Shown here piece by piece: positions 11,096 through 21,400 of a stretch of DNA of 64,000 nt. The stretch is from Isoperla grammatica (lineage: Eukaryota > Arthropoda > Insecta > Plecoptera > Perlodidae). The stretch is from positions 79,571,483 through 79,635,482 of the forward strand of contig OX246737.1 of the NCBI GenBank assembly GCA_945910005.1, written 5' to 3'. Positions within the stretch are counted from its first letter, which is position 1. Each line of letters opens with the position of its first letter. The translations under genes and the position numbers were made by a program. The notes beneath the pieces were generated by a model. It made no database searches. It was not told the origin of the DNA and saw only the letters and a list, made by a program, of their open reading frames with translations.

Positions 11096-12035
11096 TGTGG
11101 CAATTAAATACCAGGACTGGTGCTGCTATCAGCAAACAGCGAGCCCGCCGTGGCAGGTTTGAACATGTCTGTCCCTGTTGATGCTTCCCCCACCCTGAAC
11201 TCGATGGGCAAGGTTGTACGTCGCTTTGTCTCGCTGTAGTAGCCGCCCGTTAAAGTCCTTGCGCTAGGGGCTCGTCGGAAAAAGCTAAAGTGTTCAGATG
11301 GAGCAACAACGAGTTAACCTCAAGTTTCTTGTGAAACTGGGAAAAACTGCTACAGAAGCTCATGCCATGTTAAAGAAAGTTTACGAGAGTGAATGTGTAT
11401 CGCGCACACCAGTTTTTGAGTTGTTTAAAAGGTTTAAGGAGGGATGTGAAACGACTGAAGACGGTCAGCGCCATGGACGACCCTCAACATCAAAAACGGA
11501 CGACAACATCCAGAAAATTGGTAAATTGATCCGCGAAGATAGTCGTCTGAGTGTCCGAGCTCTTGCTGATATCTCGGGAATTAACATCGAGGTTCTGACT
11601 GCCCTTCGTGAACGAGTGAGGAGACGAAGACCCGATTTATGGAAGAGCAAGTCCTGGATGCTTCACCAAGACAATGCGCCAGCCCATTCCGCCTTGTCCG
11701 TGAAGGCGTTCTTTGCGAAACACGACATCACAGTGTTGGACCATCCACCGTACTCGCCCGACCTGGCCCCCTGTGATATTTGTTTATTTCCGAAAGTCAA
11801 ATCGGACCTTAAGGGGACAAGATTTGACAGTGTGGAAGCGGTGAAAGCAAAAGCGACGGAGGTTCTCAACAAGCTGACAGAAGCGGACTTCCAGCACTGC
11901 TTTCAACAATGGAAAATTCGTATGGGGCGTTGTAGGGATCGGCAAGGAGAGTACATTGAAGGCGATAAACTTTCTAATGTAATTGGTGACCAATAAAAAG
12001 TTTTGCAGCACCAGTCCTGGTATTTAATTGCCACA
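11096..12035 (+). mobile_element. mariner (Tc1/mariner superfamily) copy with 31-bp ITRs
   Basis: Inverted repeats 11096-11126 and 12005-12035 are identical (they begin TGTGGCAATTAAATACCAGG) and surround a mariner transposase ORF. On the left the sequence TATGCGAGG precedes the ITR, consistent with a TA target and a longer original ITR. On the right the last bases are lost where another inverted-repeat element begins at 12036 (GGTAGACGGAG). About 940 bp against roughly 1.3 kb for a complete mariner, because of an internal deletion. Confidence 0.9.
11298..11996 (+). pseudogene. mariner transposase with in-frame internal deletion (lacks first catalytic Asp)
   Basis: 232 codons against about 345 in Mos1-type transposases. 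The N-terminal paired-like DNA-binding half is present (LKFLVKLGKTATEAHAML, then the GRPSTSKTDDNI linker). The C-terminal catalytic half retains the HQDNAPAH block with the second aspartate and the YSPDLAPCD block with the third. The region between, which carries the first aspartate (normally in GDE-W), is missing; GINIEV is fused directly to LTALRERV. The frame is kept across the deletion and to the stop. The protein might still bind mariner ends but cannot cut. The deletion is visible by comparison with the family layout; its age and any effect on related mariners are inference. Confidence 0.9.
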
Positions 12036-12447
12036 GGTAGACGGAGCAAGCAGATGCTAGCGACCGGCCGCGAGTGAGACCAACATTGAGACCACGTGAT
12101 GTGGGGACAAGATGCGCGGCAATTTAAAGCGTTTGCGTATGAACAGTACAAACAGTACATCGTTGTGTAAAGAAAGATGATCATTTTCAATAAGTGCAAA
12201 TTAAAAATATGTTAAGATTAACAGTACCTTCACTAATCATTTCTGAGGAAATACAAATAATAATACATCCTTTGTCAAATGTCAAACGTATTTGCCGCGC
12301 ACGTAACACAATCTAGCGGCAAACCTGCGAACTTCTCGCTAAGAATGCACTCTATCTCGGATTGGTCGAGAAGGCTTTGTCCCCACATCACGTGGTTTCA
12401 ATGATGGTCTCACTCGCGATGACGTCATACTCCGTCTACCTATATTA
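12036..12447. mobile_element. 0.4-kb TIR element (GGTAGACGGAG ends) abutting the mariner
   Basis: 12036-12110 (GGTAGACGGAG, cgagtgagacca, ttgagaccacgtgatgtggggac) is mirrored at 12382-12447 (gtccccacatcacgtgg, ggtctcactcg, CTCCGTCTACC). It begins exactly where the mariner right ITR stops, so it probably replaced the mariner tip. No ORF. Confidence 0.65.
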
Positions 12448-12798
12448 CTGGTCTAAGGCTTCAGCCCGTAAACATAGGCTACCGCCCCTCCAGTGCTTTA
12501 TAACCTCCTTGGTCCGCACCCAGTCCGCTTGATAAACGTAGTGTTTATGTCACTGCACACTAATTTCTTACTATTGTTGTGTGCAAGTAGTTTCGGCCCT
12601 TCACCATTTGGTTGATTTGTTAGGTTAGGATCCACTGGGTTCATGTCACAACAGTGTGGTAATCATTGCTGTCATCACAATGCTTATTTGTTGATTGCAT
12701 ATTTTTATCTTGTGTTACAAAAAGTAAAGTTCCCCTTAGGTAACATTTTTTGCAAGACAATTTCATGTCATAATAATTGTTTTTTCTTCCTATTTTAG

Positions 12799-13357
12799 GC
12801 CGTTCCCCAGTCAAGAGAACCCGATATAACATTCCCCACAACAGGTCCGTCATCAACTGTCGGCCGACCAAACAACATTCATCAACCGTCTGTCGTCAGC
12901 AATCAAGTTCTATCTTCTCCAACACTAAACCACCCCACACTATCTTCCAACTCCCAACCATTCCTACATTCAGTACTACCATCTCCATCCAACAAGCCTA
13001 CACCTAAACCACCCATCTTAATAAAGACTATTAGATCCCCAGCCATGTCCACCCCACTCAATCCTCAGTCATCTGAAACGTATCCCAAAAAGCCAATTCC
13101 AGTTTCCATATAATGTTTGCAGTCACTCCTTCCCATTCTCATGCATCCCCACCATCCATTATTGCACATTCACTCAGTCATCCACATCTTCCGATCTTGA
13201 AACATTTACTCAGTCCACAACTTCCAAACAACCCAGACTTCCGATTGAACGTACACATACATCCCATCATTCACTACCATGCACCTTAGGCCTACTGATG
13301 GGACCAACAATATCAGCAGCTTCATCCAGAAGCGAAAAGCTGCACAGTGATGCACAG
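12799..13357 (+). CDS. Pro/Ser/Thr-rich exon(s) of unrecognised plus-strand gene, with a frame change
   Basis: Acceptor ttcttcctattttag, then an open frame from GCC at 12799 rich in P, S, T, N and Q (for example SSTVGRPNNIHQPSVVSN) that stops at TAA 13111. From about 13083 the next frame is open to 13357 with the same style (TSSDLETFTQSTTSKQPR) and ends CAG before a donor GTACAT, in phase with the exon at 13472. The change may be a 1-base indel or sequencing error. A 43-bp GT-AG segment (13080-13122) would also join the frames, but that is very short for an intron. A disordered low-complexity region is what the composition suggests. The 5' phase does not fit the exon at 8741 directly, so at least one exon is missing or the two sets are unrelated. 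Confidence 0.45.
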
Positions 13358-13471
13358 GTACATCCAATGTTTAACTTGCAATTGTGTATACGTATGTAGG
13401 CCTACTGGTGAAAATGGAACCGATTTGATAAACATAAATAAACATTTATAAACATTCCTGTTTTGTTGCAG

Positions 13472-13543
13472 GTAGTTGTGAAACCATTTTCCGTGCGTGG
13501 TGATTTCCCAAGTGATTTGAGATGTAAATCATTTCTGTTTAGG
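13472..13543 (+). CDS. Short exon (VVVKPFSVRGDFPSDLRCKS...)
   Basis: Acceptor ttcctgttttgttgcag; 72 bp, 24 codons, reading VVVKPFSVRGDFPSDLRC and ending FLFR; donor GTATGT, phase 0 at both ends. It continues the second frame of the exon ending at 13357. Amino-acid content is ordinary and folded-looking, unlike the low-complexity exon before it. Family not recognised. No further exon was found before 14.8 kb. Confidence 0.45.
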
Positions 13544-14864
13544 GTATGTTCTTTTCAAATAAGTGAAAATTGCAGTCGCACTCATTGACCTGCATAAAAA
13601 TAACCAATATTTGTTGAATTATAATCACCTGTAAGGCTGTAGTACAGTTTTTTTTTACCATACATAATACCCAAACATATCTTTCCTTTTTTGCATATAT
13701 GTGTGGTTGCATGAAAGTGTTAAATCTGAATCTGAATAGTTTGGGTTGATTTGATTTTAATTGTTACGTATGTATTTTGCTGTATAATGTCACATATTCA
13801 GTACCGGTATTTAGTAAGTTTATTTTTATTGGAGAATCGCTGCATTCTGATCCTCCCGACTTACTCTATAGTCCTGATGACTATGAATTTGATTGACAAT
13901 TTTCTTGTTTTATAAATGGAAGTCACTTAGGCCCTTTTTTGTGAGGAACATTAAGAAAGATCAATAATTTTTAGTTCACACTATATTCATAATTTTTTCA
14001 TTAATAATTAACAGTTATGATCCAAAAATAATTACCTTCAGAGTTGACATGACATGCATGTAGGCACAAAAGTTTCCTACGTTTTCTCAATAATTGTGTA
14101 TGAATACCACTCTTAAAATAGTGGGTTCCGACTGCTGCGAGATATTAACTTGGAGTAAATAATGGCTCACATTTGGAAATGGTAACAGAATCTCTACTTA
14201 TGTAACCATAACTTTGAAGACGGAGACTGACAAATTGCCATCAAAGAAGTGAATGTAAGGTTTGTAAATAGCTTTAAACTTCATAGAGAAACTTAAAATA
14301 TTGTCTGCTCATCAATTTTGTAGTAATTAATAAACCCTGGCTACGAAAAAGGTCACATTAATTTATTTTGTGTTCCAACACTTTCCAAATACATTTCTCG
14401 AAATCTCAATATTGAACATAACTTGATCATAACTTAAACTTCTGCTAGCTATTTTGTTAATATCCACATGCCCTTCATACAACCCTACACACTTGCCATT
14501 TTTGTATGCATAGGCGGTAGGGACAGAAAATTATGTCCCGTTTTCGATTGTGCTGACATAGAATTTAAATTTACCGCGCACCACCGCTTGTTATTGTAAA
14601 ATCGCGTGATGCAAGGTCTACTTGATCTTCGCCTAGCGGAGGCTCGCGGAGGCCTAGGCGGAGATCAAGTAGACCTTGGCGTGATGCGTTGTCACGTCTA
14701 GTAGGCGGTGAACATGTAAAGAAGTAGTCGCGCGCACAACCGAGGCGTGAGAAGGCGCGGACTGTTACTAATTTGCTAATAGGCCAAATCAACTATGACG
14801 CCAGCATCTTACTTCTTGGTGTAACACGACTTTTAACACCTTAATTACATAGGTATAGGCATGG
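13544..14864. other. Intronic/intergenic stretch with one short palindrome
   Basis: Mostly AT-rich, nothing coding. A tail-like (TCTGAA)n run at 13720-13738 resembles LINE 3' ends. At 14612-14678 a 67-bp near-palindrome pairs CAAGGTCTACTTGATC with GATCAAGTAGACCTTG around a GGAGGCCTAGG core. Confidence 0.4.
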
Positions 14865-15738
14865 TATAGGCCGGACGCCGTTACAAAGAAGGTGTTGTCG
14901 TCACGGATGATGTAATAGCAAGTGACCTCACACCTTGTTATACCAACTTAAATGTAGACTACTACTCATTGCCTTACCAGAAGTAGACATGTATTGTTAT
15001 TTCATAGGTTGGTGGATTGGGCCCTGGATAAAATGCTATTTTTCTCCCTCTTGGTATGTGTTTGCGGTTTAATTATGCAGGAATAAACTTTATTTTCTTA
15101 CTATCTAATTTATTATATTCACTTATAAATTAAGAACTACTTAATTATGTCTGGGAAAATTTAAAGTAGTTCCGTCCCATCATACTAGGCATGAAGGTAT
15201 GAAGAAGGAACAGCTACGGACGACCTACCTTTGTCATTTGCTTTGTCTGTCTGCATATTGTCGTACCCTAAAGGCACAGGGAACGCATATGACCACTCTG
15301 AAAGATCCCGGGTAATGTTTTCAGTGTCAATGTTTCTTGATATCGGTAATAAATTTTCATAAATAATATTACAGGGTAAATCAGCCGAACACGGGCGTCA
15401 CAGTTATAGAAAAAACGGTGCCATGTTTCCCCCACGTGAACTCAACTCCTGTCAAACACGAAACGGCAATAAAAACAACAGTTCATCAAAAAATGACAAA
15501 GAAATACATCAAGTATCCTAGCAACACACAGAAGTCAAAGCTTTCTTGATGGTAGTATTTTTAAGTCACGGCCTACCAAAGCTAGTATTTTCTAACACCG
15601 CCTTGCCAATCAGTGTATTTTCTCTCTGACAGGTATAGTGCGCGGATGAGCACTGCGTAAACGTCCACATATCACTACGCCGGCCAGAGTAATTAGTTGT
15701 GACGACACAACCTTCTTTGTTACGGCGTCCGGCCTATA
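14865..15738. mobile_element. TATAGGCCGGACGCCGT TIR element, copy 1 (874 bp)
   Basis: Inverted ends of about 38 bp (TATAGGCCGGACGCCGT, then ACAAAGAA...GTTGTCGTCAC), with TA at both tips as a likely target duplication. On its minus strand it contains the same first-exon-like sequence as copy 2 at 46312-47177, but the start codon reads ATT instead of ATG. It lies in opposite orientation to copy 2. Confidence 0.85.
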
Positions 15739-16573
15739 GTTTATATATATTATGTATTATTCAGGTAGAATTTGGTAAATTTTCAGCTACACACCATAAC
15801 AAACATATCTCATAAAAAACGACATGGAGAGGTTCACTTAACATTTACGTTCTAAATACTTGATTATATAACAACAATTTTGGTTCTTAGTGCCACTATC
15901 GTAAAAAAAATAAGTGGTAGCAATAATGTTTTATACTAACAGCCCTTTCTTGAACAGTACATGGCCATTTCTTTCACAACTTAACATCGAAACACAACGG
16001 AAAATTGGTGTATATAAAATGTATTTTTCCTGTCGTGGACACCAACCCCGTGACTTTCCTTCGAGAACGCGAATTTACGTATTTCTAAAAGCTTAACAGC
16101 CTCTTGCACAAAGATTTGCCGACGCAAACTTACCGTCCAAAAAAATAGTGGACTTGCTGGTGCAGATAAGCTTGCGGAAATTCGGATGAATGTTTAGCTA
16201 TTTGCGTGACAGTCGATTGAGCCGCAAACTTTACGGTGCTCCCACACATATTTGCGCCGGCAAATCATTTTGTGCGTACGGTTTAATCAATCTGCGGATG
16301 CAAGTTAACAGTTGCGTCCTCAAATGGCTTTGTGTATGAGACTGTCAGATAGCAAATTTAGAGGACGAGGAGCCCAATTCTCCGGGCTGCCCCCCCCCCC
16401 CCCCCCCCCTCCCTTCCTCACCACCAGGAAGGCAGTTCTCCGCTATCGCTTTTAATTATAAGAATCCAGTTCTCCGTGAATCGAAGTTTGTATATAAAAA
16501 ACCAAATATGCTACAGATGTGAGCATTGGTATTAAGATTCGTCTTAAAAAATAAAAAAACACACACATGTTTA
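15739..16573. other. Spacer with a diverged MITE-like inverted repeat
   Basis: 16096-16365 has loosely inverted ends (cacaaagatttgccgacgc and gcgtcctcaaatggctttgtg), probably an old miniature element. A C-run of about 19 bases is at 16391-16409. No gene. Confidence 0.35.
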
Positions 16574-16736
16574 CAGTCGTCTTACAAAATCTTCGGTAAT
16601 GCTTTCGTCATCAATCAATGACGTGTTCACGGTCCCGGCCAACCTGAGCAGGTATTTGAATTAGCCACGGTCGCTGGTTGGTTGCCGCTTATCCACCCGT
16701 GACGGAAGCACTACCGAAGATGTTGTACGATGACTG
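16574..16736. mobile_element. 163-bp MITE with TA target duplication
   Basis: CAGTCGTCTTACAAAATCTT at the left and its inverted relative at the right (aagatgttgtacgatgactg), about 35 bp with few mismatches, flanked by TA on both sides. Consistent with a Tc1/mariner-mobilised miniature element. Confidence 0.75.
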
Positions 16737-17631
16737 TACCAATTGCTCTAATATCAATCAACCAATTGCTGAAAATTCCGTAGTTGATGCGAGCGAAGCG
16801 GCGGGCAACAGCTAGTCATTTTTATAATTATTAACTCAATTGAAACGCGACTTTTACTGTGCATATTTGTAATATAATATACTAGGCCTACATTCTTAAT
16901 TATTTCCAAACCAAAATCAATTCCAAATCGTCGAATTAAATTATTTTCCTCGGACGTTGGAATAGGCAACCCGCGTATTTTTTTTTTAACTTAATCAATC
17001 GGACCTCGTCGCATATCTAGTAATATTATGTCTAAAGTTTGAATATCGGATTAATCTTTGTCTCAAAATAATTGATTTAGCTTGCATTCCGTATGGCCGA
17101 TCGGGCTGAACCAGGCCGGTCATAGTATAATTTGCCCAATGATACTACGGATGCGTAATAGGGCGCGAAAAACGAGCCGGCGCCATGTTGAATGCAACGT
17201 GACATCATGGGTCGGGTCTCTGCTGTGCCTGAATTCCATGCGTTCAGCAATCCCTCGGCATTTCCGTGCTACAGTTTGTTTTAAATGGAATGGAACCCAA
17301 GTCGGCTGCTACCACGTACAAATGGGGAAAACTACCTGTGTGCTATGTGACATGTGCAATTACGTATTGGTGAAAACACTGAAATAATGAATGAGACGAC
17401 TGTGATGTTTTGCTGCCAGGATTATTTTAAACAAAGTGAAAAAATCTTTGTTGATTATTTATTTAGATTAATTGTAAATGTGTCATGTCGTGTGTCATGA
17501 CTCACGAACAATGCAATGTATCAAATTGAGGCTTTTGATTTAACCCTGACACCCCAACCATCACGTTTCCCGCCGTCCATTCAAACCCTGTTGGATCTGT
17601 AAAACAATTTCGGTCGGTGAGACGTGTATGT
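16737..17631. other. Spacer, no recognised feature
   Basis: A 101-codon ORF at 17082-17387 has no recognisable domain. Its start region (gagccggcgccatgttg) is GC-rich and could be an old first exon, but nothing supports it further. Confidence 0.3.
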
Positions 17632-19447
17632 TAGGGTGGAGTGAAAATATGAAGTTGACATAAATGAGATGGCATACATGGGAACAATTGACGGGGGTCT
17701 TCATAAAGATACGTGCAAAATATTTTTTGTCTGACTTTATGTTTGAAGGTGCCCCCACAATTTCCAAATTTGAAATTTAAAAAAAAATAAAAAAATAAAA
17801 AGTATTCAATTTTTCGGGATTCAGTTGGCCAAGAGTGTTTAAATGTTCACTAAATTGAGGTGAAAATAAAAAATCTACCTTTGATGGACAAATTGCTGTC
17901 TATATCGCCGAACTAACGACTCCCCTTCTACGCTTTTTATGCACAATTTGCCGGTTAAAACACATATCATTCACTTAGTTATATGGCATGTAGTATTTAT
18001 ACTTTTGGCGTGTAACATGCGATTCAGGACCAACCAAAAACATTAAATGAATCACTTAGTATTTAGACAGATAGATAAATGTCTTTATTTTTAGGCTGAT
18101 TAAGGCCAGTTGGGCCTTCTCTTGCATCCAACCTAACTATTTCTATGAAATAATATTTCACTGATAAGGTAGTGGATCTCTTTTGTGATGAGCTGTTGGC
18201 TGCGAGTGCACTGTTGTCAAAACTGCTTTCGACTATTAAGGGGGAGGGGGGGGGGGGGCTTATTCACCGTTTGGAAGTAGAATGAAATAAACCATTGCAA
18301 TGGATTATCTTTCATCTCTATGCGAATAAACTCCCCTTACGACACATATTTTAGCTGCTGCATTTAAATGTCCAGACTTGAGGCCCCGGCTGACACTCGG
18401 GTAGCATCAGGAAACAATTTCAATGCTGCGAAAAGTATCCCATTGTGGACTTCGACATGATTCTTACTGTAATGCTTGCATTAACACATAACAGAGATGT
18501 GTACAATATCACAGCTATTGCAAACTGGTAAAATATCTCATTCAAGATGCGTCACTTCTGCTAACAGAATTTTACGTTTCTACATTGTAACAGAAACGCC
18601 AGTCCCCAAGTGAAATCTCAACACTCTAGCAAATTTTGTAGTGCTGGACTGATAAGGTTTGAAACAAGACTAGTGTTTTGTGCACGGAAGATCACAGCAA
18701 CTATGCTAACAATCAAACTAAGTCGATATCTTAATGATGATTTAAAGAAAGTGCTTGGCACTAGGAATGGATGTTCTGGGTGTACTGAAAATATTCCGCT
18801 TTGCATGCTAGCTGACACTAGAAATATGATAAGCCTATCGCCGCATTCTGAATAAGGACCGATTCGAAAATTGCAGGAATACGTTAAATCGTCAGTCCTG
18901 GAAGCATTCAATTTGGAAGCTTCAAACTAAACTGAAATGATAAGGTGGCAAAGCGTCGAAGTCATTGAGCCTCCTTCCTGTCATAAAAATGCTGCTGTTC
19001 ATGATTTAAATGCTACAGTCGAGAGTGAGAGAAAGAGATGATGATACGATTCCACTCTTACCATACCACACGCGAGCAGTGAACGATGTATTAAACTAGT
19101 AACGGAGTTGTCCAGAAACTGTCTGCGGACATGAAGCAAGACATTGTTTCATTAGATTAGAGGAAGGCTTCTGTCTCGCAGGAATCTGCCTTAATTCGAA
19201 ACAAATCGCGATTTTTAGAATTAGTGTGTAGCTTTTCTGTTTCATTTTTTATTTCATTTTGCTCTACTCCTAATTTCTCACATTTGGTTGGCATTTTATT
19301 ACACACATTGTCACTCGTAAATAAGAAATATTTATAAACCTGATCATTAATTGTTTTAGAGACACGAGTCAAAAACATAATTAATGGCCCATGATTGCAA
19401 AAAACTTCATGAATCATGATATGTGCAAAACTGCAAATGACTGTTTT

Positions 19448-19871
19448 CAGGGGCGTAACCAGGGTACTAATATTACCCGGGTAAGATGCGGAGGTGGGGA
19501 CTTCAGGCAAACATAGCAGGAGGGTTTGGGGGGCGAGCCCCCCAACAACAGCGCCGCAGGCGATTTTTTTAAAATTCGGGGTTTTAGAGTGATTTCTGAG
19601 CGTTTCAGAAAAATTACCGGACTAAATGCAAAACTGAAATACTGTCATTTGTGTAGTGCGCAAACCAGAAAACTTAAACAGAAATAGAAAAATGGACAAG
19701 AATGATTAAGTACTATTGAGTTTTGGGGCTAAGTTTGGTCTAAGTTTTGGGCTAGGTTTGGGCGGTTGGTTTTAGTGGAATTGTAATAGCTGTAGGCATG
19801 CAAGGAACTTATACTTAGGGAATTTTTACCCGGGTATCTATCCGGGTTACCGATGCCTAGTTACGCGCCTG
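19448..19871. mobile_element. 424-bp non-autonomous hAT element
   Basis: Starts CAGGGGCGTAACCAGGG, ends CTAGTTACGCGCCTG, flanked by the exact 8-bp duplication ACTGTTTT (19440-19447 and 19872-19879). Inside are a gggcgagccccc palindrome and a TTGGG-rich stretch. It is nested in the 17632-21050 element. Confidence 0.9.
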
Positions 19872-20236
19872 ACTGTTTTCATATATTTTAAGCAAATTTT
19901 GTTAACTTTGGGGCACCTCGAAACACTACTTTACGGCAACCATAATTTATGTACTTGAAATTATGGTTAAAGAACACAATTTTACTACTATACCAACTTA
20001 ATTTTCCCAAAGATATTTTTTTTTTTTAATATTGAAAATATTACATGGCGTATTGAGTATTGGATTGGGATTGGATTGGATTCAGATCGATGCGTTTACA
20101 TGACCCGAATTTATCACGCACTAATTTCGTTTTCAATACCAAGCGATTGCAATCTAGCGGTGTTTTTATGAACTTCTTATCTACTGCCATCTTTAATCTA
20201 GCTATCAGAAAGTGGATGCATTAGTTGGTGTAACAC

Positions 20237-20538
20237 AGGCGGTTGTAAAGCCTGTCCGCTCATAGTAGAAACGAAACGATTAGAGCTAATGGCCCATGTT
20301 TGTGTATTGAACCATTATAATCGGCTTGTAAACCAAGATGTACTAGAAAAACACGGTTGCCAATTTTATAATAACGGAAGACGAAAAAATGTCACCCTTT
20401 GAAAGAATAAGAATTGCAAGAAAATGACAACAGCGCGCTACCTGTTGGCATTTTAAACCCTATTTCACGGTCTATTAAACAAACATTGGTCATCAGCTCT
20501 AAACGTTTCGTTTCTACTATGAGCGGACAGGCTTTACC
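20237..20538. mobile_element. ~300-bp MITE with ~50-bp TIRs
   Basis: GTAAAGCCTGTCCGCTCATA at the left is the inverse of TATGAGCGGACAGGCTTTAC at the right. The match extends inward (gtagaaacgaaacg and cgtttcgtttctac; agagctaatg and catcagctct). No ORF. Confidence 0.8.
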
Positions 20539-21050
20539 ATAACCTTAATTTTGTTTTGTTTTTTGTCATGTTACCTCTTCACACGACCACACGTTTCGTT
20601 TAGACATTACTGCTCGTTTTCTTTTTAAGTAAACACGCACAGTCCGACGTCTGAGTTTGCGGTATGACGCTTTAAACCGCGTGCTGATTGCCGTCAACTG
20701 TCACAATACACACGTACAACAACAACCACCTTGGTAAATTCGATACGATACTAGAAAGTCGTTTACATGCACAGATTCAATACAATCTCTCAATACGATC
20801 CCAGCTTTTAGGGGATTGGATTCAACCGATCCAATCCGAGTTTAAAGTGTTTACATGGAGGATTGAACAGCCGGATCGTACTCAATACCGTATTGAATCC
20901 TCCATGTAAACATGGTTATTATCTAAAAATTTCAAAATTTGAGAAAACTAGACGCCTCGGGGGCACCTCAAAACTTAAATCTAAAAAATCCATATTTTGC
21001 ACAGTAAAATCACGATTTGGGTTTTCCCAGTATGAGTTCACTCCACCCTA

Positions 21051-21400
21051 GTGTATGTACCGCTAAGAGTTAGAGCATAAGCTAATTTACCTGTTAGTAT
21101 TGTAGTTAGTCGAATTATATTATTGTACTTGTTATATTGTATATTATATGTCCATTGGGTTCGAGGCCACACAGTCCATGAAGGAACGCGCACGCAATAG
21201 CGAGGGAGCGAACGCGCGAGGAGGGCAGTGTGTGGGGGTGAGTGGAGGAGACTGGACGTGGGCCAGGGAGCCACCGTGTGTCAACCCCTAAGTGTCGCCA
21301 TTCACTGCGTACTGTGTACCGCTAAACTTGAACTGTCGTATCGTCAAATCAACACTGTGTAATGTGTACCGCAAACTTGAACTATATCATATCGTCAAAC
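21051..21400. other. Left flank of the 97-bp array
   Basis: Contains a purine-rich tract (gagggagcgaacgcgcgaggagggc) and two degenerate copies of tgtaccgctaaacttgaact (21315, 21365) leading into the array. No gene. Confidence 0.4.

Larger units (their letters stand above)
8198..12543. mobile_element. Layered inverted-repeat island with outer TIR CACTACGTTTATCAAGCGG
   Basis: 8198-8228 and 12513-12543 are inverted copies with one mismatch in 31. The right arm (12447-12543) also matches 9210-9262 and 11065-11088 in inverted form, showing that the left arm was opened by the 1.8-kb element at 9271-11071. The palindrome centre was then opened by a mariner (11096-12035) and a 0.4-kb TIR element (12036-12447). 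Motifs gttcgg, aaccgagctcgg and cccgggctag recur at 8220-8330 and 9080-9200. A clean target duplication is not visible at the outer ends, and a second near-copy of the left end (gtttatcagtcgaactcgg, about 9169) leaves the true left border uncertain. Confidence 0.55.
17632..21050. mobile_element. 3.4-kb hAT-like element, TIR TAGGGTGGAGTGAA, 8-bp TSD
   Basis: Ends TAGGGTGGAGTGAA and TTCACTCCACCCTA are perfect inverses. The flanking GTGTATGT (17624-17631 and 21051-21058) is an exact 8-bp duplication. Subterminal sequence is also inverted (ggtgccccc near 17749 and gggggcacc near 20959). The interior holds no intact transposase; ORFs of 80-120 codons at 18.6-19.5 kb lack recognisable motifs. It has itself been invaded by the elements at 19448 and 20237. 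Confidence 0.85.
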
